Assembly: GCF_014168815.1 (NCBI RefSeq)
Contig: NZ_AP021972.1
Location: 1,240,001-1,304,000, forward strand
Direction: 5' to 3'
DNA: 64,000 nt
Source: Klebsiella sp. WP3-W18-ESBL-02
GTDB taxonomy: Bacteria > Pseudomonadota > Gammaproteobacteria > Enterobacterales > Enterobacteriaceae
This document shows, one piece after another, positions 33,260-42,900 of the stretch (the first letter of the stretch is position 1; each line of letters begins with the position of its first letter). The position numbers and the translations under genes were made by a program. The notes beneath the pieces are model-generated. The model was not told the DNA's origin, ran no database searches, and worked only from the letters and a program-made list of their open reading frames with translations.

Positions 33260-35426
33260 GTTTCCACTCCTTCCCGCTTACAGCCTGCGCGCTGGCGCGA
33301 CCCTGGTTTAACACCTGTGATTTTGGCGCATCCATGGCGATATATCCGTCATTAAGCACCACGACCCGATCGACCAGATCCAGCACCGGCACGCGGTGGG
33401 TGGCAACGATCAGCGTACGATTGCCCAGCCATTGATTCAGCCGCTGGATAAATTCGCGCTCGGTATGATCGTCAAGCGAGGCGGTTGGTTCGTCGAGCAG
33501 CACGATATTCGGGGATCGCAGCAGCATGCGCGCCAGCAGAATTGACTGGCGCTGGCCGCCGGAAAGACCGTTGCCGCCCTCCATAATCAGGTGATCCAGA
33601 CCCTTAGGCAGCCGTTGGACGAACTGGCTGGTACCGGCGATGTCCAGCGCATCAAAAATGTCCTGGTCGCTGGCGTGCGGCGCGCCCATCGTCAGGTTTT
33701 CGCGCAGGGTGCCGTAGAACAGCCGCGCATTCTGGCTCAGGAGGCCAATGTTGCGTCGTAGGTCGGCGACGTCGATCTGCGCGAGGCTGAGATCGTCGAG
33801 CCGCGCCTCGCCGCTGACTAAATCAATACCGCCCGCCAGCGCGTGCAGCAGGGTCGATTTTCCCGCGCCGTTGCGGCCAAGCAGCGCCACTCGCTCGCCC
33901 TGACGGATTTCCAGACGCGCAATTTTCAGCGGGATGCGCTGATCTTCACTGTGGTAGCGGAACTGGGCCTCTTCCAGCAGATAATGACCGTGGAAAATCT
34001 CCCGGTGCACGACACTGCCGCTGCGCTGGGTCTCCGTCGGTAGCTGCATAATGCTGTCCAGCCCCGCTTTGGCGATTTTTACCTGCTGCCAGCGGGTCAG
34101 CACGCCGCACAGGTTGGCCATTGGCGCAATCATTCTTGACGCCAGCATTGAGGCGGCGACCACCGAGCCGGTCGTCAGCTCGCCTTCAATCACCATCGGC
34201 GCGCCGAACAGAATGACGGCGCTATAGACCAGACTTTGTACGGTGATGCCCCAGCTAATCAGTCCCTGGCTCAGCTCGCGGGTACGCAGCGCCGATTCCG
34301 AGGTAATGCGAATGTAGCTGTTCCACTGCTGTAAAAAGCGGTTTTCCGCCTGCATCAGCTTGATGTCTTCAAGTCCCTGCACGCTCTCAACCAGCACCGC
34401 GTTGCGCAGGGTTGATTCATGGGCGCTCTGGTTGGCCAGCTTCGCCAGCCGTTTTTGCATCAGGATACCGGGCAGCACCATGACGATGGCGGCGACCGGG
34501 GCAATCCACGCCAGCGGCGGCGAGATAATGCCGAGGACCACCACGAAGAGGAAGAAGAAGGGCAGATCGACGATCGTCGACAGCGTCGATGAAGTGATGG
34601 TTTCACGGATCTGCTCAAGCTCGCGCAGCTGAGAGATAAAGCTGCCGGTAGAACGCGGGATAGCGCTGTTACGCAGGCGTAATGCGTGGCTGAAGATGCG
34701 GTCGGAAATGCGCAGGTCCGCCCGCTTGCCGAGCACATCCATGATGTGGCTACGGGCGACGCGCAGGATAAAGCCGAAGATCACCGACAGCAGCACCCCA
34801 AAAGCCAGCACGTAGAGCGTCGGGTAGGACTGCGCGGGGATCACCCGGTCATACACCTGCATTGAAAAGATGATCCCGCCGAGCGACAGCACATTGACGA
34901 GAAAGGCGGCCAGCATGACCGGGCCGTAGGGGCGCAGATCCTTCAGGACCAGTACCTTAAGCCAGTCGGGGCTGAAGCGGGATACGTAGTTGTCCACCCG
35001 GCTGTCGCGCAGGGCGGAAAGCGGGCGCAGCGCCACAACATATTCAATACGCGGCATCAGGTCGGCGAGAGGCAGCCGGTTACGCTGGTGCTCATCATCA
35101 ATAAAACAGACGTCAACGGTGCTTTCGCCGTCAAAGCGCTCGACGATGGCCAACTGCCCATCGTCGAGCGTTGCCACAACCGGCAGGCGCCAGCTGCCGA
35201 GGGTGGTGGAATTGGCCTCCAGCAGCTGTACCGAAAGCCCGGCCTGGCGGGCGAGCTGGGTGAGGGCGGGCAGCAGGCTTTTGTCCTTAAACCACGGGGC
35301 GTTGGCCTGAAGCATGCCCGGCGAGCAGGCGATGCGATAGTGCGCGGCGACATAGCTCATCGCCCGCGCCCAGTGGCTTAACGTTTTCTCGTTAAGATAG
35401 CTTTCGCTGATGTCGGCGCGATTCAT
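33240..35426 (-). CDS. bapC: LapB-like type I secretion ABC exporter
   Basis: This 728-residue protein has an N-terminal C39-like domain (about 10-135) without a clear catalytic Cys, as in RTX adhesin exporters. Six transmembrane helices follow (about 160-440, e.g. VMLAAFLVNVLSLGGIIFSM), then a nucleotide-binding domain with Walker A GRNGAGKST, signature LSGGQRQ, Walker B IVLLDEPTASLDD and the H-loop in VATHR. It energises export of the giant adhesin encoded upstream. The start overlaps the outer-membrane protein stop by 4 bp (ATGA). Confidence 0.93.
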   Translation of the reverse strand: MNRADISESYLNEKTLSHWARAMSYVAAHYRIACSPGMLQANAPWFKDKSLLPALTQLARQAGLSVQLLEANSTTLGSWRLPVVATLDDGQLAIVERFDGESTVDVCFIDDEHQRNRLPLADLMPRIEYVVALRPLSALRDSRVDNYVSRFSPDWLKVLVLKDLRPYGPVMLAAFLVNVLSLGGIIFSMQVYDRVIPAQSYPTLYVLAFGVLLSVIFGFILRVARSHIMDVLGKRADLRISDRIFSHALRLRNSAIPRSTGSFISQLRELEQIRETITSSTLSTIVDLPFFFLFVVVLGIISPPLAWIAPVAAIVMVLPGILMQKRLAKLANQSAHESTLRNAVLVESVQGLEDIKLMQAENRFLQQWNSYIRITSESALRTRELSQGLISWGITVQSLVYSAVILFGAPMVIEGELTTGSVVAASMLASRMIAPMANLCGVLTRWQQVKIAKAGLDSIMQLPTETQRSGSVVHREIFHGHYLLEEAQFRYHSEDQRIPLKIARLEIRQGERVALLGRNGAGKSTLLHALAGGIDLVSGEARLDDLSLAQIDVADLRRNIGLLSQNARLFYGTLRENLTMGAPHASDQDIFDALDIAGTSQFVQRLPKGLDHLIMEGGNGLSGGQRQSILLARMLLRSPNIVLLDEPTASLDDHTEREFIQRLNQWLGNRTLIVATHRVPVLDLVDRVVVLNDGYIAMDAPKSQVLNQGRASAQAVSGKEWKHENQPT

Positions 35427-36829
35427 GGCTGGATCTCCACGGACTGGATGCTGTGATGTTCTAACCCGAACGCCTGGCGAAACCGTCCCGTGTTATACAG
35501 GCAGTTAAGCTGCAGCTGGTGCAGCTGGTTTTCGGTTTGCAGTTCGGCAAAGCGCGACTGAAACACCTCCTGCTCGGCGTTAAGTACGTCGAGCAGCGGG
35601 CGGGAGCCGAGGTCAAGATACTGCTGCTGGTACAGCTCGCGGGTGCGGGTGCTCAGGGCCTGCTGGCGGTACTGCACCTGCAGTGAACTCATCAGGCTCA
35701 TCGACTGGCTGCGCGATTCGAGCAGCTTTTGCCGGACCTCCAGCCGAACGCGCTGGACGGTCGCCTGCGCCGACTGTAGCGCATAGTTGGCGGCGTCGCG
35801 CCGCGCCGTCAGCCCGCCGCCCTGATAGATAGGCATTTCGACTTTCACCCAAGTGGAGTACTGCGTGCGGTCAAGCACCTCGTGGCTGGGGTATTTGTCG
35901 TTCAGGTAGTGCTGCACCTGCGGTTCAAGCGAGATCGTGGGCGTCATCTGCGCGTTAGCGTAGTCGACGTTAGCCTGTGCAGCGGTGGCCTGCGCCCAGG
36001 CCGCCAGCACCGCGGGCACCAGCCGGTCATCCGTCCGGGCCACTTCACAGCTGTTGCCCAGTTTGGCGGGGAAGTCATTGCTGATCCCATTCAGGTTCTG
36101 CCATCCCAGCCAGCTCATCAGCGTGGCCTGCGCGCTGTCGAGCGTCGCCTGGTATTGTAAGAGCTGGGCGCGCGCGGCTTCGATGCGTGCGTTGGTTTGT
36201 ACGACGTCGGACTGCGACGTCGCGCCTTCGTCGCTGCGCTGTTGGGTGAGTTTTCCTATCGCCATGAGCGCGTCGAGCTGCTCTTTGGCGACGTCAACCA
36301 TCTGTTGCCAGGTTTGCACCTGCACCATTGCGCTGGCGGTGCTGTGCCCGGCGGTGTCAATCGCCAGCAGGACGTTAGCCTGCTGCTGCGCGACGCCTGC
36401 GCTTTCGGCGCGGACCTGGCTTGCCACCTTGCCGAAGTCGTAGAGCATCTGGGAAAGCGACAGCACCAGCGAAGGGCTGAAGCCGTGATCAAGATAGGTG
36501 TTGGTGTAGCCGTTGTTCATCCCCGCGCTGACCTGCGGATAGTATTTCGATTTGGCGACATCGACCTGCGCGTTCTGGCTGGCTAGCTTACCGATGGCTT
36601 CGCTGATGGAAGGGTGCCAGCTGACGGCTCGGCTTACCGCGTCGTTCAGCGTGAGGACGCCGGGAATGGCATCGTTTAGCGGCAGCGCGCGTGCGCCGTC
36701 GAGCGCGGGGAGTTCCTGCTGGTCTTGCAGTCCTTGCGGGGAAATCGGCAATGCGGCGTTTTGCGCCAGAAGCGGAGCGGAATATAAGGCACAGAGTAGA
36801 CCCCAACTGACGGGTATTTTAATGCTCAT
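35423..36829 (-). CDS. bapB: TolC-family outer membrane channel of the T1SS
   Basis: This 468-residue protein has a signal peptide (MSIKIPVSWGLLCALYSAPLLAQ without the last residue shown, cleavage likely after LLAQ) and two outer-membrane efflux (OEP) repeats rich in Gln/Ala helices, e.g. VSRAVSWHPSISEAIGKL and YALQSAQATVQRVRLEV. It resembles LapE/TolC and is expected to form the exit duct. It follows bapA by 77 bp, with a strong hairpin between them. Confidence 0.9.
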   Translation of the reverse strand: MSIKIPVSWGLLCALYSAPLLAQNAALPISPQGLQDQQELPALDGARALPLNDAIPGVLTLNDAVSRAVSWHPSISEAIGKLASQNAQVDVAKSKYYPQVSAGMNNGYTNTYLDHGFSPSLVLSLSQMLYDFGKVASQVRAESAGVAQQQANVLLAIDTAGHSTASAMVQVQTWQQMVDVAKEQLDALMAIGKLTQQRSDEGATSQSDVVQTNARIEAARAQLLQYQATLDSAQATLMSWLGWQNLNGISNDFPAKLGNSCEVARTDDRLVPAVLAAWAQATAAQANVDYANAQMTPTISLEPQVQHYLNDKYPSHEVLDRTQYSTWVKVEMPIYQGGGLTARRDAANYALQSAQATVQRVRLEVRQKLLESRSQSMSLMSSLQVQYRQQALSTRTRELYQQQYLDLGSRPLLDVLNAEQEVFQSRFAELQTENQLHQLQLNCLYNTGRFRQAFGLEHHSIQSVEIQP

Positions 36830-36870
36830 TATGGATCCTTATAAAAACGGCACAGTTCCCTATTGTTTAA

Positions 36871-36894
36871 CGCCGGGCGTGGCCGCGCCCGGCG
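36871..36894 (-). terminator. Strong hairpin between bapA and its exporter genes
   Basis: CGCCGGGCG (36871-36879) and CGCCCGGCG (36886-36894) pair perfectly. On the minus strand the stem is followed by TTAAACAATAGG, without a long T-run. It may work as a partial terminator or an RNA-stability element setting the ratio of adhesin to exporter. Confidence 0.6.
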
Positions 36895-36906
36895 TTTGCC
36901 GATGAC

Positions 36907-39900
36907 TTATCCGACAACAATATGGTTCTGTTCGACGAGATCGCTAAGCTTGATATTGTGTACATCGTCAAGAACCAGCAAATCTGTAGAAGAATATTTC
37001 GTTCCGCTGGCGCCATCTCTGTCAATTGAGATCACCGTCCCTTTTCCTGTGTCGGTTACCGTCAGGAAATTGCCTAATGATGACGACTGGCCGTCCCAGC
37101 CAACCAGCAGGCTGTGAATGTCAATTTTGTCCCCCTGAGCGAGCGAGAAGTTGCTCCAGTGATCCACGCCGTTACCACCGGTAGCATCGGTGCTGTTCAG
37201 CAGGTTATAAATCAGCGTATCGCCGTAAGCAGAGCCGATAATCACGTCCGACTGGTTAGTGCTGGTGAACAGCGGATTCATGTTAATGGTTAAGGTGGCG
37301 GTATCGGTGTGGCCGTTTTGATCGTTCAGCGTATAGGTGAACACCTCTTTATTGACGATGTCGGACGGGTGCACGTTACTGTTCAGGGTATAGGAGTACG
37401 ACCCGTCAATATTGACGGTCAGCGTACCGTAATGCCCGGTAATGGTCGCGCTGGTCAGGCTGCTGAGCGGGTTAGTGGTGGTGGCGTTGAGCAGCGGCGT
37501 CAGGGTGGCGACGCTACCGTTGAAGCCGCTAATGGTTAATGTGGTGTGCGAGCCGGAGAGCTGGTCCATCGCCCCAGCGGCGTCGCTGCCGTCGTAAATA
37601 TTCCCCGTCACGTTGTGGCTGCCGGTGATCAGGAAGTTGTCCAGATCGTACGAGGTGCCGACGAACGACGGCGTGATGGTAATGGCGCCCAGTTGTGGAA
37701 TGCCCATATCGGCAATCAGGTGCAGGGTATAGGTATGGCCAGCGCTCAGTTCCAACCCGCTTAGGCTCAGCGTATTCACATTATTGAACAGCGTTAACGC
37801 CCCTTTCGCGACGCTGTTAGTGGCGACCTGGACGCCATCTTCATACAGCACCCATTTCAGCGCCAGGCTGCTGATGGCGACGCTTGAGGCAACGCTGAAG
37901 CTGATAGACACCGCCTTCAGCGCCGTTCCGGCGGCCACCGTAAAGGTGGTATCGGTTTCCAGGTGCGACGTCGATTTTGCCAGCGTGGTGGCCGCGCCGA
38001 TGAGGCTGGCCCCGGCGGTCGTGACCTGCGTGGTGCTGAGCGACATGGCGCTGCTGACGTCATCTACCGCATCAAGCGCGTGTGCGCTAGGTTGAATATT
38101 CAGCGTCGCGGAGGCCTGTGTCCCGTTTTGCGCGGTGATGGTGTAGATAAAGCTGTCCGGCGAGGTAATGCTGCCTGCGCTGACCCCGCTTTTCAGCGTG
38201 TAGGTATAGTTACCGTTGGCATCAATCACCAGCGTACCGAATTTGCCGACGATCGATGTCGTCCCGCTGCCGGCAACGGTGACGCCGTTGACCTGGGTGA
38301 CGTGGGCGCCGGTGGCGGCGATGCCGGCATCGTTGCTCAGAACGTTGCCGCTGGCGGCCGCGCTAAGGCTATCGACGCGATAGGTGTAGTCCGCCAGGTA
38401 AGTGATGGTGTAGCCGCCCAGCAGGTTCAGCCCCTGCGCGGAGTTCATCACAATCAGGTACTCGCCTCCCGGCAGCGTCAGGGTGGTGGCGTCCGATTTT
38501 CCCCCCAGCAGCGGCACGATGAGCCAGTTGGTTTTTGACTGGAACAGCTCGTACTGCTGCGTGACCACGTTCAGGCGGTAAACATAGAGGTCAAAGGTCG
38601 CGCCGATCATCACGCCGCCCGCAGAGCTTTGCAGAGTGATGACGCGGTCGGTACCTTCGGCCACGCTCAGCAGCGTGGGGTTACGCATATCTTTCAGCAG
38701 GCCGACGGAGATGACGTCTCCCAGACCCAGGCTGACGATCGTATAGCTCGTCTGGCTGGCAGGCAGCGTAGCCGCCGTTGCCGCGTTGACCTGGGTGTTG
38801 TAAATCATGCTGACGCTGTCATCCACCGCGGTGAGCGCGCTGGTACTGCCAGCACCCAGGGTAATCACCAGGTTGGCGGAGCTGCTGACGCCCCCCTGCA
38901 CGATGGTGTAGGTAAAGCTGTCGGAATGCCCGAGGGCCGTCGCCGTGGTGGTGGGATAAAGGGTATAGGTGTAGTCGCCGCTGGCGTTAATCACCAGCTT
39001 ACCGTACTTCCCGTTAATGGTCGTTCCGGCCGGGTCGGCGGTGACAGGGGTGGATACGCCGTTGAGGGTAATCGCCGAGACGACGGTACCAATTGGCGCG
39101 ACGTCGTTGCCTTCGGTAAGCAGATTGCCCTGATGCGGCGTCGTTTCCGTCAGTACTCCCGGGGTGGTTTCGGTCAGCGTGACGTTAATGCCGGTATAGG
39201 CGCCAACGGCCAGAATGCTGGTGTTGTAGCTCAGTACCCGGTAGTTACCCGCCGCCAGCCCGTCCATTTGCAGAGATATACCGCTGGCGCCGAGGGTCAG
39301 CAGATTGGCGAACTGTGCCTGGGAGGAGTCGACAATGGTTGTCCACGCCTGAAGATTGGTATCAAACACCTGCACCACAATCAGCTGCGAGCTGAGCAGT
39401 GAAAGGACGGTGCCGGTCGCAATAGCATTGATGGTGGCGCTGCCGGTGTTATTGGCGTCGACGGTGAATTCTGCCTTCGCCACTTTATCCGCCAGCACGG
39501 TAATGGTGTTGCCGAGCGCGTTAATCAGCTGCGCGCCGTAGCCGCTGGCCTGTTTGACGGTGACAACGGCATTGGTGGTAATGTCGGTCAGGTTGATGAT
39601 GTCATCGTTAGCGGCGATCGGCAGCGTGGGGGCGTGGATCGTGGTATTCGCTGATTTATTCCCCGCCGCGTCGGTGGCGCTGACGATAAGGGTTTCGCCG
39701 CTCACCAGCCGTGAAGGCAGCAGGGTGGACCAGTTGCCGCTGGCATCGGCCGTCACCGTCAGTTTGCTCCCGTTAGGCAGCGTGATGGTGATGGTCGCAT
39801 TGGCTTCCGTATGGGTGCCCGTTGTGTTACTGATGCTATAGCCGTCGGCGCTGACCTGCGCATCCGGTGCTGCGGGGGCGGTGGTATCGACGATGATGGT

Positions 39901-42900
39901 TATTGCAGCAGATGCCAGACCGGTGCCGGTGCTGTTGGTCGCCGTGGCGGTAAAGATATGGGGGCCTTCTACCAGCGCGGTGGTGGTCTGATACTGCCAG
40001 ACGCCGTTGTTGTCTGCGGTAACGGTGGCGAGCAGTTTCCCGTTGTCATAGATGTTGACGCTGGCGCGCGCCTGGGCGGTGCCGTTGAGGGTCGGTAGGG
40101 TATCGTCGGTTGTTTTACCGTTGCCGATACTGCCCTGAATGCTGCCAAAATCATCGATGATGGCGCTAATCACCGGCGCGCCCGGTAGGGTGCTGAACTG
40201 TGCATAAACGTCGGTCGGCAACCCTTGGTTACCCGCCGCATCGGTCGCGTAGGCGCTCAGTTTTTCTCCGTTAGATTGCGTCGGAGAGAGCGTGATGTTG
40301 AATTTGCCCGTGGCGTCGGCGGTGCCGGTGCCTAATACGACGCCGGTGGCGCTCACCACGGTGACTTTACTGCCAGCTTCGGCGCTTCCTGAAAGGATGT
40401 TGCCTGCCAGGTTGACGCTGAGATCTTTTGGCGCATCCGGCGCGATCAAATCGACGGTTAGCGTACGGCTGGAGGAGCTGCCGCTCACGTTGCCAGCCGC
40501 ATCGGTGGCTTTCGCCGTTAACACGTGAGTACCGGTGAGCAGCGGCACGAGCGGCGTAAATGTCCAGTTACCGGAGCCGTCGGCGGTGGTCGTGCCAATA
40601 CTTTTGCCGTTGTCAAAAATCTCAACGAGCGTATTTTTTTCCGCTGTACCGGAGAGCACCGGAATGACGTCGTTGGTGGCCCCCTGATCCGCTACGTTAC
40701 CGACCTGCGGCAATGTATCGTCCAGAATGGTCGTGATGACCGGCGCGTTGGGGGCCGCGGTATCGACCACGACGGTGAACGAGTTAGAGGCTAATCCCGT
40801 GTTGCCTGCGGCATCGGTCGCTTTCGCGGTTAAGGTGTGGGAGCCATCTGCCAGCGCGGTGGTTGGGGTAAAGGACCACACGCCGGTTAAGGCGTCCGCT
40901 TTCACCTGGCCAATCGATTTGTTGCCGTCATAAATGGTGACGGTTGCCCCCGGCTCTGCCGTACCGGTAAGCGTCGGACGATTATCGTCGGTGACCTGAT
41001 TTTGCGTCAGGTCGTTTTGCAGTGTGCCGACATCATCATGCACGGTGATAATAATCGGAGCCTGCGGTGGCTGGGTATCGACGATCACGGTGAAAGGTGA
41101 CGAATCAATACTGGTGTTGCCTGCGGCGTCCGTTGCCGTCGCGGTCAGCGTGTGGGTGTTGTCAGACAGCCCCGTCAAGGAGACGCTCCAGCTGTTGTCG
41201 GCGTTGACTGTGGTTGTCGCTATGGCGGAGTGGGTCACGTTGTCGTAGATGATAATTTTGGCGCCAGCCTCCCCGGTACCGCTGAGCGTCAGATTGGGTT
41301 TATTGGTTGGGATGCCGACGATAGGCGTGCTGCCGTCGCTGGCCTGCAGAATAATCGGTGCGGACGGCGCAACGGTATCGATGGTTAGGGTGAATGAGCC
41401 GGACGCTACGCTGGTTACCCCGATAGCGTTAGTGACCGTGGCGGTGAAGCTGTGCGGACCATCTTTCAGCGGGGTGGACGGCTGCCAGGACCAGATACCG
41501 AGTACCGTGGTGGTTACATTCGTGACAAAGACACCGTTGTCGTAAATGGCGATCGTGGCATTGCTTTCGAAGCTTGTGCCGTGCAGCAGAGGGCGACTAT
41601 CGTCGGTAGCGCTGCCGTTATAGAGCACATTCTGGAGGGTTCCGACGTCGTCATCTGCGGTCAAAATTGTCGGCGCCAGCGGCTGAACCGTGAAGACTGT
41701 ATAGGCGATCGGCAGCGATGTACTGGTATTGCCTGCGGCATCCGTGGCGGTGACGTACACGCTGTGGAACAACCCGGCGGCGTAGGTGCTATCCGGCGTA
41801 AATGACCAGTTTCCGTTGCTGTCGGCGGTAACGCGGCCCAGTTCGAGGAGGTTGTCATAGATGATAACCTGCGCGCCGGCCTCCGTCTTACCGCTGATGG
41901 TGGGGTGTGTTTCATCGGTGACGGTACCGTTAAGAATCGGCCCTTTCAGGACACCGGTGTTGTCGGTGATCACTAACGTTGAAACCGCCGGCGGCGTGAT
42001 ATCGATGGTGGTATGGAAGAGAGGACTTGGGTCGACAAAGTCCGGCTCAGTGACGTAAAAGGTGTGTGCACCTTCGCTCAGCGAGAGCTCGTAGCTCCAC
42101 TGGCCGTCGAGACCGACTAACACCGAGTCAACTACCTTGCCGTCGACGTAGATGGTGACGTACTGCCCCGCAGTGCCGAGGCCGGTCAGGAGCGGGGTCG
42201 TGTCGTTCGTCACCTGATTATCACCCAGGCTGCCGATATTGAGGGGCGTATCGTCGATAATTGCCACGATGACCGGCCCGGTGTCGGTCGGGCTCTGGAC
42301 ATACAGGTTAAACGGCCCGGCGGCGTTGCTGATGTTGCCCGCAGCATCGGTAGCGGTAGCGGTCAGCGTATGGGAACCCGCGCTCAGCGTCGGGCTAAAT
42401 GACCATATGAGACTGCTATCCACGTTAATCGTGCCAATTTTGTTACCGTTGTCATAGATATCGACCGTCGAACCCGCCTCCGCGATACCGTTGAGCGTCG
42501 GGGTCGTATCTTTGGTCACCTGGCCCGTAATCAGCGGCAGGCCAATACCACTTGAATCATCCGTCACCGTGAACAAAGGCGCGGTTGGCGCAATCGTATC
42601 GACGTTCAGCGTAAAGTCTGCGGAGGTGGTGCTGACATTACCGGCCGCATCGACGGCGAAGACGCTGAGGGTATGGTCACCGTTAGTGAGCGGTACGTCT
42701 AAGGTAAAACTCCAGGTGTGGGTTGTGCTATCAACCGTTGCGCTGCCGAGATAGCGGGAACCCTCATAGATACTGACGCTGACGGCACCTTTTTCGGCGG
42801 TGCCGTTCAGCGTGGGTTTGGTATCATCGGTGATGGGCTTCAGCGGATTAATCGTCCCCTGATACAGCCCGACATCGTCGGTGACGCTGGTGATGACCGG